From assembly GCF_028009165.1 (NCBI RefSeq), contig NC_079242.1, forward strand, positions 1,550,001 through 1,614,000: a stretch of DNA of 64,000 nucleotides, given 5' to 3'. Shown piece by piece: positions 1 through 11,915 of the stretch. The notes beneath the pieces are model-generated. The model was not told the origin of the DNA. It did no database searches and was given only the letters and a program-made list of their open reading frames with translations. A program made the translations under genes and the position numbers. The first letter of the stretch is position 1; each line of letters opens with the position of its first letter. The stretch is from Akanthomyces muscarius. Its lineage: Eukaryota > Ascomycota > Sordariomycetes > Hypocreales > Cordycipitaceae.

Positions 1-3000
1 GACCCGAGCGCCGTGTCAGGGTCGGAGGTTCAGAAAGCGGCGCGCATGGCGGCTGGGCCACGAGCTATACACCCATGTGCATACGGTGGTTACCAAGACG
101 CCCACCAAACAACAAAGGGTAGCACATCAGCGGCAATGCCCTCTGATTGAACGGAAGAGTAGTCAGACGTAAATAGCTGCTGGATCTGAATTTCTTCATC
201 GCATAATACGGTGGAGACGGCCATTGTGGACGGGATGAATAGCAAGATGGCTGAGACAGGTTTGTGCAAAAGGGGACAGAGAGAGGGGTGTCCATGCAGA
301 GCGTACTGGTAGAAGAGCGAGGGCAAGTGCTGTGTTCATCCACCGAGCGATGGACTGCCTCCACCGTTGCAAACAGATGGAGTATGACATGACCAAAGGA
401 TACGGACGAGAGAGAGCCAAGAAAACAGAAAAGCAAGAGCGATTCCAGTGCGACGATGTAAGGAATAGAAGAAACCGATCCTGGCGCGTGACGGCGTTAG
501 ATGAGCATCCTTCTGCACAAGCATAAAAATAGCATCTACCTGCAGGAGCACTCGGGAACTGACAAGGCAAGTAGAACGAGTCCGCACGAGGACAAGTCGT
601 CATGTCTCGCAAAAAAAGGATGGCTGTGGGTGGGGAGGGGGAAAAGCGCCACGGCGATGCACGACGACAGGATTGGGAAATACAAGCGAAGTGGGAAAGA
701 CGACGAAGACAAAAAAAGCGGTAGACTATCCGGGGCGAACTTGTGGCGTCCAAAGGATGAGATGGAGCGATATATGAAAGGTCTTGTGCCTGGGTTAGCC
801 TCGAAGGGGTGAGCATGACCTCGTATTTGCCCAAGGAGATAGATTGAGGTGGTGTTTGTTGTGGGTTCGTCGTCGGGGGCCTAGCTAGCGATGTTAAGGT
901 AAGCCATGGGCGGGGGAGAGGATGAGGAGGAGGAGGAATATTGGGATGCCGGGGGGCCTAATCAATCACAGAGGGAGCGAGCCAAGAGAACATGAAAGGG
1001 AGACTTTATGAGCGGTCCCCGTGGTAAGTTCTCCGTAGACAAGGTACAAGAAGAGGGAGGGTCGCATTCGGGGGCCGGATGACGGCAAAGGCGGTGATGG
1101 TGGGAAGGGCTATAGAGAGAGCTAGGGCTGCTATATAGATTGGTAGGGAGCGTCAGGCACCTTGTTCTTTGGGAGGGTCACAAGGGCGATGCTGCATAGA
1201 AACCAATGGGTAGGTAGATTGATTAAAGAACCAAGAGAGAAACAGAGTCGTGCTGTTTTGGGGGGATGGCCGTTCTGAACTCGCAGCGGGCGGGAGAGAG
1301 GTGCAAGAAAAGCTCCGATCGTCTCATGCAGACAACATGTGGACAGTTTTGCAAACGCCTCAAACAAGAAGCCTAGGCATATACGGAGCACACAATGATC
1401 GTTGACACTTTTCGTTGTTTCCTAGCGGCACACTAGATATGCCCAGAGCTGACACAGGAGTCGGCCCTGCTGAGCTTGTTTTAGCTTTCGACTTTTTATT
1501 TTATTTTCTTTTACACTTGGTTCTAGTCTATGACTTTGTTTCTGTTTGCTTGGTGCTTGTTCGGCCCTTTTGGTCCCTGCTGCGTGAGAATAAGCCAAAC
1601 TACCCAAGTTAGTTTCCTACCTAGGTTACATGGAAGCAAACAACGGTCGTCGCCAGATCCCCCCGGAGTGCCCTATCCGGGCATCCTTTTTTGATAGTAT
1701 GCCCTGTAGAGCTAAATCACAGCTCGCCGGGGGCAGCAAGTAATATTGACATGCTGTTCCCTTTTGTCTTCTTGACGGCTTCCCTTTATCTCCATTTGGC
1801 ACCTCGCCCTTGAGCTCGCACACACACGCACCCCCGGATCGAAAAGCAGAGACGCTGTGCTCTGCAGTACATGTGTGCAAGCTTGACTGACCCCCCCCCC
1901 TCTCTCTGCGCCCCTGTGTATCGTACTGAGTAGCACACACGTTCAAACTGCCGGTGAGCTCTTGAACCGATTCAAGTCACAAGCCCACTTCTTCAACTGG
2001 CGCCCACCCCCCCTTCACCTCAAACCTCCCGTCTTCTCCGCGCGGTCTGGCGGGTCAATCATCACGGGCCAACCCTTTTGGCGGCGTCGATAGTTGAGCA
2101 GCCCTTGGAGGGTTAGGGGTAGGTGTTTTAATCTGCTGTAGATGGAGAATCTTGTTTTTTTCTTGTGTCGGCACACTTTGCTGTGAATCTGTAACCATCT
2201 GCACTGCTGCCAGACATTCCCACACACACAGACACGGAGACACACGCCGCCTCTGCCCCCCCCATGTCGTGCAGCAGATTGGCTTCTGCATGAGAATAGT
2301 TTGCTTGAGGTGAAGCGAGAGCAAGCAAAGAGAAGATTCAGTCGTCTTTGCCCCAACCCGATGCCCAGTCTGCTCCTCGCGCCCCATCTATCGTTGCCCG
2401 TTTTCTTTTTCTTTCCGTCTCTTTATTATTTCTGCATCGAGTCTCCTTGCCGTTTCTTCGAGCCTCCCCCACATCCACATCCCCTGGTGTTCGATTAGTC
2501 TTGTCTCGCCCATCATTCCTCGCCGATATTATCCCTGGGCTCGCCAGCATTCCGCAATCCCTCGTCTTGCACCTTTATTGGCTCCATACTGTAATTTTTC
2601 TCTCTGGCCTCGCTGCTGAAGTGGCGCAAGTAGGACCAAGCAACACAAGCAAAGTCCTACACCCCCCCTTCCATGCTCCAGTGTGTTTCCCGCGTGTTGT
2701 GCTGCGGGAGCTTGTGGGAACTCTGTCTTGCGTGAGCTCTTGTTATAATACCCTCCATCTCGTTCTCCTCAGATTCCTTCTTCCCTCTCCTCTTTATCCT
2801 TTGCTGCCTTGCAATCTTTGTGGCATTCGAATCGAAAAGAGGACGTACGAGAGTGAAACGACAAGACACACCGCGTCGACTTGAACATTGACCGCATCGT
2901 TGGGATTACCAGCCGCCTGTGATTCACCAACTGGTATATACTGTTGCCGAATTTAATATCGCCTTTTTTCTTCTTTACAAAATTCCTTTCATCTGTTTAT

Positions 3001-4451
3001 TTGCCACATCGACACATATTTCTGCTTCTTTATTTTTTGTACATGCCGTTATAGCTTGTACTTACTGGATCAAACGCCCAAGGCACATTACGGCATCGCT
3101 TTTTTTAAGGTTTATTATATCGACGCCATCGACCAAAAAAAAAAAAAAATCAACACTCCAGCATCTTTTGCAAACGCACAGGAAACAAAACATCAAGACG
3201 TTCGTCTTGCATCTCGCCGAAAGGAAAACATAAACTCTTCAACACTTTCCGGTATGTACTCAACTTTTTCATTGTTCTCTTGATTTTCGACCTTTCGCCT
3301 CGTGCATCTGCCTCCTCCCTCCTCCCCTTGCCCTCCTCTCTCTCCCTTGACAAGCTCCGGCGCCGCTCGTGCAGGGTCACCGCCCACCAACGGAGCTGCA
3401 TCTATCCACTGAAGCCAGCCCACTGGGACCCCCGCCAGCGATAGCACCAAAGCCACTGCGCTTCATCAACACCACGACCCGACCCACGACGTACTGCAAA
3501 TTACGAAATCCTTTGAGCGCCAAGCGGCGTGCGGGCTTTTCTGAGCGCGCCATGCACGAGAAAAACTCTTGCGCCAGGCAAAGGGCTCTGGTATTCCCCC
3601 TCCGTGTTTCCCCTGCAGTGCGAGGGCCTGCACCAGAACAACCCCTGCCAGGCTGCTGCATCAAGGGCGATCAGCCTTACTGCTTCAGTGCACAGGCCCC
3701 TCTTTTTTGCCTCTGCTCACTGAAAAAAAGAGCCCCAGAGAAGTTGAGAGCCCATCAAACCATCTCACTCGCCGGCCTCGTCCTCCACTTATTGCGTCGC
3801 TGGCTGGCTGTGGCTGCCCATCATCACCATCCCGCACTCTTCTGGAGCGCCTGCAGCTCGTGGTGGCAGATTGTGCGCTGCCGCATTCTCGCGCCTTGCA
3901 TTACTGCATCTCTCATCAATTCACGACATTTCCCCCCTCTTCAATTCCATCCCCCCCGGTTGCTAGCATACGTGTTTTGCGCCGCTCCCGTGCCTCGCCT
4001 GGCTGCCAAAACACACTGCCTCCCTTGCTCGCCCGCTTACGCCCGTCTGTTTGTTTCACTTGTCTGCCTCTCCCGTCGCACTCGAAACTCTTGCTCTGCC
4101 GATACATGCGTATCCAAAACTCATCGTCTGACGGATCGTCACTAGTTGAACTGCCCCAGTGCCCCCCCCCAGTCCAGTTCTACGTCTCCTTGCAAGCCAG
4201 TCCGGGCCACTTTGAGAGCGCGAATCCGCTAGCGCATAGTCACCAGCTAGCGACCTAGCTTTCTACGACTGTCCTTTTCATCATTGACCTCAGTCACCCT
4301 TGTTGGGCCACTCACTGCAAAAAGGATCCTCCTTGGTGTGTGCGTGTCTGTCGCTTCCACCGCCAGACCCCAGATCAACAGCTTGCTCGCTGTTTGCCAT
4401 CTGTTCGCTGTCGATACCCAACAACGGTTCCAAACCTACCGCAGTAAAACT
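1..4451. other. Long intergenic / leader region, no gene recognised
   Basis: No reading frame here resembles a known family or has convincing coding character. From roughly 700 to 1300 the + strand is purine-rich (so the minus strand is CT-rich), which is what a fungal promoter for a minus-strand gene lying left of the window would look like. From about 2300 to 4450 the + strand is strongly pyrimidine-rich, consistent with the promoter and long 5' leader of the PUF gene that follows. Homopolymer runs (C run near 1890-1900, A run near 3135-3149) are present. An unusually long leader is plausible but transcript ends cannot be seen from sequence. Confidence 0.6.
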
Positions 4452-7400
4452 ATGACTACTACTGTAAGTTTCAGGCAAAAATATTCCCTTGTTACCCAAA
4501 ATTCCTTTCTTCCTTCTTTCCAATTCAATTTCTGCGTTTGGCTTTGCACAAAGGATTTTCTCCTTTGCTGCACCGCATGAGGGGGCTCGTGTGTCTCACT
4601 GGGGCCGCTCCAAAGTTAGTGGCTCTCGACTGAGCCAGCACGCCCGCGCCCAAGCCCAGGCAAGCCCACGAGCGTGCCGTGACGCCTGAGTTTTGCCCAG
4701 CGCCGCCTCCGCCGCCGGCTCCAGCGATGCCAGCGACAGGCGACAGGCCACCCTGGGTCTGGGTCTCGCCTCCCCACGCTTGACGCAGCGCAGTCTTTGA
4801 TCAACGTTTTTTTCCTCGTCTCTTTTCTCTTCCTCTCTCGCATCATTCTTCTCTTCCTGCTATACGATTTCAAACATCTAACACAACATCGACAGGCGCG
4901 GACGAGGGCCTTTCCACCTTTAACTATGCCTACAGGCCCCAACGACAAAGCTCAGCAGCCTCTGGGCTCGGGCTTTCCGGGCTCAAATCTCTACCCGAAC
5001 AAGAATATCTGGAACGCCTCCATCGCCAATGGCAGAGAGCGCTCCTCTGTCTCCAAAGGTTCGTCATCATTCCTTTTTCGCCTTCCTTTTTTTTCTGGTC
5101 AAGAATTGTGCATTTCGTCGATTCTGCGCCATCGTGAAAAATATTTTCTTCTGCCATCTTGCAGCATCTCGTCCGACTAACCTCCCATCGCAGAGTCCGA
5201 CGAGAGTCCCACCGGATCCAGCGCCCTCAACGCAAACTCGGAAGCCGATGTCTGGTCTGCCAACCCTTGGAACAACGATCATCCTTCTCGCTCCGTCAGC
5301 ACTTCCCCCAACCGAGCCCGCGAGGCTGCTCTTGCGAACGGCGCCTTCTTCGACCACTCCCACGCCGCCATTGGTGTCAAGAAATCCGCCTTTGATGCTG
5401 ACGGCTTCGCCGTTCCCTACCCGACCCAGAAGCGCGCTCCCCACGACCCTGGCTTCGATGCCTTGGCCGCCTTTGCGCCCCGCGACCAGAACCTGCCGCC
5501 GTCGCGCCAATCCCAGGGATCGCCTGCCTTTGCTGACCTCTATCATGCCCACGGCCACAGCAACTCGATCCACTCCCAGCGCGGCGTCTCCAGCCACGGC
5601 CCTTCTCTGTCCACTGCCAACCAGCGCGCGTTCAACTACAACACCAAGGCTGAGGATGACTTGGCCAGCCAGTTCGCTCGTCGCATGAACTTCGATCAGT
5701 ACGGCGGCGCACCCTCGTTTAACCCTGCCTCGCAGCCTTTCCAGCTAAACCCTGGCTCCCAGCCCTGGATGGCCGACAATGTCTCCCGGTATGGAAGCGG
5801 CCTCGACTACTCGCCCTCCGATGCCATTGGCTCCCATGTGTCTGCCATGAAGCGTGGTTCCATCGATAGAATCTCTCCCTCGCCCACCTACCGATTGGAG
5901 TCCGGAAACAGTCCCCGTGGTGGCCACGCCATGGCCTCTGATGTTTGGGGCGGCGCTCGTCCTTCCTCTCGTGACCCTCGCACTGCCGACATTGACCGTC
6001 GCGCCCAGTCTCAGCAGTTCCCGCCAGCATACCCTCAAAACTTTTACGGCAACCAGTACCCGTACGGAGCTATGCCGCCGCAGTACGCTCCCAACTTCAT
6101 GGACCCCTACTCGCAGAACTTCCGCCACCCTCTACTCCAGAACTATGGCATCCCTCCCCTCCCCTCTGCTTATGCTCCCAACAGCAGCATCCAGTCTGTG
6201 AGACCCTCGCGCGAGCAGGACCCCTCCAAAGCTGTTCGTAGCTTTCTTCTAGAGGAGTTCCGCCAGAGCAACAAGTCCAACAAGCGCTACGAGCTCAAGG
6301 ATATCTACAACCATGTTGTAGAGTTCAGCGGTGACCAGCATGGATCCCGTTTCATTCAGCAGAAGCTCGAGACTGCCAACAGCGACGAGAAGGAACAGGT
6401 TTTCCGCGAGATTGAACCCAACGCCATCCAGCTCATGAAGGATGTTTTTGGCAACTATGTTGTCCAGAAGTTCTTTGAACATGGCAACCAGGTCCAAAAG
6501 AAGGTTTTGGCGGAGAAGATGCGGGGCAAGGTCGTTGACCTATCCGTTCAGGTCTATGCTTGCCGAGTCGTCCAAAAGGCCTTCGAACATGTTCTTGTTG
6601 AGCAGCAGGCTGAGCTCACCAAGGAACTCGACCCCGAGATCCTTCGTGTCATCCGCGACCAGAACGGCAATCACGTAATCCAGAAGATTATCGAACTCGT
6701 TCCCAGGCAGTACATCGACTTCATTATGGATGCCCTTCGCGGTCAAGTCACTGGCCTCGCCTCGCACACCTATGGCTGCCGTGTCATTCAGCGTATGCTC
6801 GAGTACGGCACCGAGGCTGATAAGCTTGAGATTATGACTGAGCTGCACGCGTCTTCGCAGATTCTGATTACCGATCAGTATGGCAACTACGTCGCCCAGC
6901 ATGTCATCCAGAACGGCAAACCCGAGGACCGTGACAAGCTCATCCAACTTGTCATGTCTCAACTGCTTACCCTATCCAAGCACAAGTTCGCCTCGAATGT
7001 TGTTGAGAAGTGCATCGAGCACGGCACCCCCGAGCAGCGCTCTGCCATTCGCGAGCAGCTCACTACCGTTGGTCCGGACGGCACCAGCCCGCTCCAGCTT
7101 ATGATGCGCGACCAGTACGGCAACTACGTGATCCGTAAGCAACCTTGACCTTTAGTGCATGCCAAACACAAGCTAACTTTGATTAGAAAAACTTCTTGGC
7201 CAGCTTCACGGCGCCGAAAAAGAGCTTCTCGTTGAAGAGATCAAGCCCCAGTTCTTCACGCTCAAGAAGAACGGTGCTTCTCGCCAGCTTCAGGCTCTCG
7301 AGAAGCTTTTGGGATTGGGTAGCCGCGGCGAGGGTGATCATTCCGCCACGCCCACGCCTGCCTTGACCAACGAAACTAGCAGCCCTCAGACCAGCAGCCC

Positions 7401-7506
7401 GCCGAGCACCCACGTTAGTGCCGTGAGCCTGGCCTCAGCCGACGCATCCAAGAAGGCATCCAGCGCAGCCTCGGGGGCTGTCAAGGTCCACGAGGAGGAA
7501 GCCTAA
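4452..7506 (+). CDS. puf3: PUF (Pumilio) family RNA-binding protein, Puf3-like, 8 repeats
   Basis: Sequence-specific 3'-UTR binding protein of the Puf3/PUM class; in yeast Puf3 controls mRNAs for mitochondrial proteins. Proposed exons: 4452-4463, 4896-5058, 5194-7134, 7187-7506 (811 aa). The first exon encodes only MTTT; its GTAAGT donor and the CTAAC/ACAG acceptor at 4895 splice in frame onto ARTRAFPPLT just before an internal ATG at 4926, which is the alternative start (801 aa). The N-terminal 400 residues are low-complexity and Ser/Asn/Pro-rich. The PUM homology domain spans about residues 405-755, with base-contact triplets visible in order: SRFIQ, NYVVQ, CRVVQ, NHVIQ, CRVIQ, NYVAQ, SNVVE, NYVIQ. 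By the established PUF code this is the PUM1/Puf3 set and predicts UGUA-n-AUA targets. The last repeat is completed by the 7187 exon. A Ser/Thr/Ala-rich tail ends the protein. Identity as a PUF protein is secure; Puf3 orthology is inferred from the code. Confidence 0.93.
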
Positions 7507-8901
7507 AGGAGCCGCATAGATTACGACCGACTTTATACCCCTTGGAAGAAGTACACTTCATGGTACACGTATACGACATTTTAATACGCCAAGGCCAGAG
7601 GGAAAGAAGCTCGCTCATGTCCATACCCTCTTGCCGATTTTACAACTGCACATTTTTCAAACCACTTTTATACGGGTCAATTCAGGATAATTTTTTCACA
7701 ACAACGCCATGGCTTTAGATGGGAATATCGGGTTAACGAGAACCAGTCTTGCTGTCATGCGGGAAGGGATTTCGAGAGTGCTCACGGGCTATACAAATGT
7801 CCTTGCTCTCTCCTCTTTCTCGTACAACTTTTGCTGGTGTTCTTTTTCTTATCTGTCACAGTGTATAGGGGCGTTTTGTTATTTTCTCTCTTACCAAACT
7901 CTTCTTTGTGTTATATACTTTACAAAACAGCGCTTAGTTGCTTTTGCTCTACAAGCGTCAGCAGCGATTTGCAAATAATGCTAGCACGGAATTCAACCAA
8001 AGCTGTGTGTTGTTTTCTTGCGCTCGAGAGACGTGTTTTACTGCCTGGAATGAAGGGATCGCACTGGGGTCTGGCTTTTCGGGACAGGGCTACATCGTTG
8101 GGATGGTTGAGATCTGGGGTTTGGGACGGATTTTGCTGTTTTGGGCAAGTGAATTTGCTGTTGATTGACTTGCGGTTTCATATATAACAGTGCAAGATTG
8201 GCTACATACAATTGCTATATTTCGCAGAACTGCTATTCGAAAGTGCCTTGCATGTACTCAGTACACTGTATTCTTGTGAGACCCTGTCACACCAGATGCC
8301 ATATAACTTTGTGGGAACCGAATGAAGTAAACCACAGTATGCTACCTGACTCGCCAGATGTAGTTTATAATTCGAAATCCTTTGCAACTCGAATTCCATC
8401 CCCAAATCGGCGCGCTCTGCCAGATTCCGTTGCATTGCCTGCGTATCGTGCTGCTAGCTCCGATGCTAGCTTATCCTGGTGCCTCTGGCGCCACTCGCGA
8501 CTCTCGTAACAGACCCTCAAAAAGGACCACCCAAGGTTACCTAATAATTATTTACAGAAGCCGACCCTTGTTCAGAGACAATTCCCCCTCCACCGCCACC
8601 TCTTCCCTCAACACAACCCTCAACAGACAAGACGCACTCTCGTTCCATTCTCTTCGTTTTCTTTCTTTTGTATCGCATCGGCTTTGGCCAGCGTTGGCAT
8701 TTTACACTCTTTCAATTGGACCACAGAGAATCTCCCTTACCCTCGGCAGGAAACGGGCTGAAGGAATCCCCTGTCTTTTTGAAACTCAGCAAGGCTTGAC
8801 CCGACACGAAGGAGAGAAATAACGCGACCATCATTTTCGAAGCTGAGACGATCCATGAATCGAAACGATTGAAAACACCGCAACTACCGTACACACCCAA
8901 G
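7507..8901. other. Intergenic region between PUF gene and FMP32-like gene
   Basis: About 1.4 kb holding the 3' UTR of the PUF gene and the promoter of the next gene on the same strand. It is T-rich, and the last 350 bases are CT-rich as expected for a fungal promoter. Short frames that open here start with non-ATG codons or have no family resemblance. No perfect PUF target octamer was seen in the PUF gene's own 3' region (nearest is TGTATAGG near 7863). Confidence 0.6.
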
Positions 8902-10517
8902 ATGTCGGCTGCGACGCGGTTGACATTCTTGTACCCGCATCTGCTGCGGGCAACTTCCAGAGCTCAACCGCAGCAATGGGCCGCGACCGCGAGCAACCGC
9001 GTCGCTTTGGCAGCTGCCAACTCTAGACGCTCCATACATGCCCTGAAGCGCGACAAGAGCTCGTTTGCGCCGAGACACGGCAAAGCTGTGGCGCCAGAGC
9101 AGTGGGAAGAGCAGAAGGAGCAGCCAAAAGACAGTGCAGCCGCCACCGAAAACGGCGCCACCACCACGGACAAGAAAGCTGGCGAGGGTGACCCCGCTAC
9201 CGCTGGAGATGACCAGCTTGCGCAGGCCGACACGGTGCCCACGAAGCCCGAAGCAGCAGCACCCAAGGCAAAGACTGAAGAAGGGGGCGCGACACCTGAC
9301 GTGATCCTGGCGGCGGCACCGCAAGCGCCGCCTGCCGCGCAAACGGCGACAGCGGCAACACCGAGCGAAACAAAAAAGGAGGGCAGCGAATCGGGAAAGC
9401 CAGCGCAGACGACAGATAGCAGCAGAGAGCCGACGGCCGAGGAGACAAAGGCTGCGCAGGCCAAGGAGGCGGCGAAATCGAGCGGGCCCCTCGAAGCTGT
9501 CCTGCACATGCAGCCGCCGGAGCACATTGCGCAGCAGCACCCGTCCATGTCGCCACCGCCGTATGAACATCACTTTGACAGCTACTCGCTCGTCAAGCAG
9601 CTCGAGGAGGGCGGATACACGCCACAGCAGGCGGTGACGTCGATGAAGGCCGTTCGAAAGTTGCTTGCCAAGAACCTCAACGTCGCGCAGCAGAGCCTCG
9701 TGAGCAAAAGCGATGTTGAAAATGTTAGTGCTGAACCCATCGACTTAGGTTTTGACAAACCAGGCTGACCAGAATCTAGGAAACGTATTTGTTTTCGGCC
9801 GCTTGCTCGGAGCTCAACACCGAAGTAAAGAACAACAGGCGCATTGCGGAGGAGGAGCTGCGCCAGCAGCGGACCCATCTTCAACACGAGGTGGACATCC
9901 TGACGCAGTCGCTCAACCAGGAGATTGCGACGCTGAATGACACTGTCAAGGGGATGTACAACGATCGCAAGCAGGCTGTGCGAGAGGAGCAAAAGGCTAT
10001 GGACAGCGCTGTAAGTTGTTTTTGGCTGTGCTTGCTTCGGCAGACGAAATCTAATACGTGACAGATTCAAAAAATCAGCTACAAGATCAGCATCGACCTT
10101 ACATCCGACGCCAAGACAGACATTGAAGGCGTGCGATGGATTCTCATCTGGCGCTCTGTTCTCGGCATCATATTCATGGCCTTTTTGACTCTAGGCACCC
10201 TGCGACTCGCCACATACGAGAAGCAGCGCAAGCAGGAAGAGGAGCGCGTGCGCAAGGTCGAGGAGGGCAAGCGCCGCGCCGAGGAAGCCAGGCTGCGCCG
10301 GGAGGACGAGAAGCAGCGTCGTAGGGAAGACGAGAAACGCCGCAAGGAGGAGGACGATACCCGCAAAGAAGAGGAGAGGAAGCGTAAGGAGTTCCAGGAG
10401 CTGCAGCGCCAGGAGGACGAGGAGGAACTCAAGCGCTACGGCCCACGCAACGGCACCAGCGACGGTAGCCCTTCGGCCAAGGCGGTGAATGATGTGGAAA
10501 GCTTGTCTGCTAATTAG
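8902..10517 (+). CDS. fmp32: FMP32/MCUR1 (CCDC90) family mitochondrial inner-membrane coiled-coil protein
   Basis: Exons 8902-9723, 9780-10010 and 10065-10517 give 501 aa. The N-terminus (SAATRLTFLYPHLLRATSRA, many Arg, no early acidic residue) reads as a mitochondrial presequence. Residues about 55-215 are an Ala/Pro/Glu/Thr-rich linker. The family core (DUF1640) begins with the YSLVKQLEEGGYTPQQA-type segment near residue 233, continues as a long coiled coil (SELNTEVKNNRRIAEEELR..., DVEN-ETYLFSAACSEL across intron 1) and reaches one membrane segment (WILIWRSVLGIIFMAFLTLG, about 378-398). Relatives: yeast Fmp32 and human MCUR1/CCDC90B, linked to cytochrome c oxidase assembly, proline handling or uniporter regulation. 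Unusual is the roughly 100-residue tail after the membrane segment, almost wholly Arg/Lys/Glu and predicted coiled coil; family members normally end soon after this helix. Introns: GTTAGT donor with GCTGAC branch; GTAAGT donor with CTAATAC branch. Confidence 0.87.
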
Positions 10518-11016
10518 AGGGCAGTGAAAGGGAAAGGAATTGTGATACCCTGATAGACCGATGTAATACCATTCTCTACTTTGGATATACTAGATATGAT
10601 TTTTTGAATGTCTTTTACAAGCCTCGACACAAAATTGCCATCATGGGACAAGCTTTCCTGATTTTAACTTTTATTTGTTCTTCAAGGACATGAGTCCAAA
10701 AAGAATTTTGGGAATATTCTGCATAATTGGTGCAGATGTCAGATCTTCCCTAGGCGTGCATGCCGTAGAGCACAGCGAACGTTCATCACGTGGTGGGGCC
10801 GTGACTTCGCGTCTCCCAGTCGCGTCTCTCAACGGCCAACTTAGAGTGGCTTTATGAGTTGAACGACACGACTCTAGAACCTCCAAAAACACTACGAGGC
10901 ATTTAACAATTCAATCCTTGGCCTCTGAAACCGTGTAATTCTATTCTCACAACTAGAACGGACCCGCGTTCTGGGCCCCCAAAACAGGGACATCATATTC
11001 GATATACAGGTTCGCC
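10518..11016. other. Intergenic region, FMP32-like to Nnf1
   Basis: Half a kilobase containing the 3' end of the FMP32-like transcript (AT-rich near 10560-10680) and the short promoter of the Nnf1 gene. Nothing else was recognised. Confidence 0.6.
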
Positions 11017-11915
11017 ATGGCGGAGCACCAACAACCGCCAGCCGGCACAGATCCGTCGACAACGGCAGCCGGACATACCGCACCGGCTGCCACCGGCACC
11101 GACGCGAGAGGCGCCTCTGCCATGGGCGAAGATGGCGACCAGGCGCCTCCTGCGCCGCTCGTGCCGGGCGTCAAGGCGACTCGTCTGCAGTCGATCTACG
11201 CGCAGGCCCTCGGCGGCACGCTCAAGAAGCTGAGCTGGGCCAACTTTGCGGGGTGCTACCCGACGATTGCGAAGCGTGCGGACGGTGTGCTGCGGAAGCT
11301 GCAAGAGCAAATGGCGAATCAGCTCCAGGGCCGATGCGAGGTTTGTCTCACCCCCTTCTGCCGCGACTATGAAAGAAGAATGTTTTGTGTGTGTGCGAGA
11401 GAGAAGCTAACGTTGCTTTTTTTGATGGGGGATACAGAAGGAGTTTGAAAAGATTCTGGAAAGCAGGCAGGTGGTGGCCAAGCTCAACGAGCTCGAAGCA
11501 CTGGTGGGCGACGCGGAAAAGGCAAGGGAAGAGGCACAGGCTGCTGGCATCAAGGAGGAACCTACGCCGTGAGTTTCTTCCCTCTTCATCTCTACGACGT
11601 GTGTATCGGGACTGAGATGGCTAACGCTGATCCGAAAAAACAAGACCGCACACGCTCCCTCCACAAGCCATTCTCGCCGGGCACATGCACCCGGCGCTCG
11701 CGCGGCACCAGTCGCAGCTGCACGCGCAGCTGCAGGCGACGCAGAGCCAGAACGCGCTGCTGGTGGACGAGGTGCGCCGCCAGCGCGCCGAGGTCGACGA
11801 GCTCCTCGCCCGGCTCGAGGACGCGGCCGCCGACGTGCGCGGCGCCAACGAGGTCCTGGCGGGCATCGTCGGGCCGCTGGCCGAGGAGACGCGTCAAGAC
11901 GCCGAGCACGTCTGA
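11017..11915 (+). CDS. nnf1: Kinetochore protein Nnf1 (MIND/Mis12 complex subunit, PMF1-like)
   Basis: Exons 11017-11340, 11438-11568 and 11645-11915 give 241 aa. Nnf1 is part of the Mis12/MIND complex that links the inner kinetochore to Ndc80 and Spc105. After a disordered Ala/Pro/Thr N-terminus of about 50 residues the family core starts with TRLQSIYAQALGGTLKKLSW and NFAGCYPTIAKR, then runs as helices (KEFEKILESRQVVAKLNELE) to a Pro-rich break, AILAGHMHPALARHQSQL and a heptad-like C-terminal coiled coil. Intron 1 has a GTTTGT donor and GCTAAC branch; intron 2 has a GTGAGT donor and GCTAAC branch with acceptor AACAAG. The third exon is markedly GC-rich. Family call rests on the core pattern and length; the acceptor of intron 2 is the least certain boundary. 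Confidence 0.88.

Noticed and set aside
196..834. Minus-strand 212-residue frame near the left edge
   Set aside because: Pyrimidine-rich reading with Ser/Pro/Arg/Cys noise and a non-ATG style start; no domain or splice signals.
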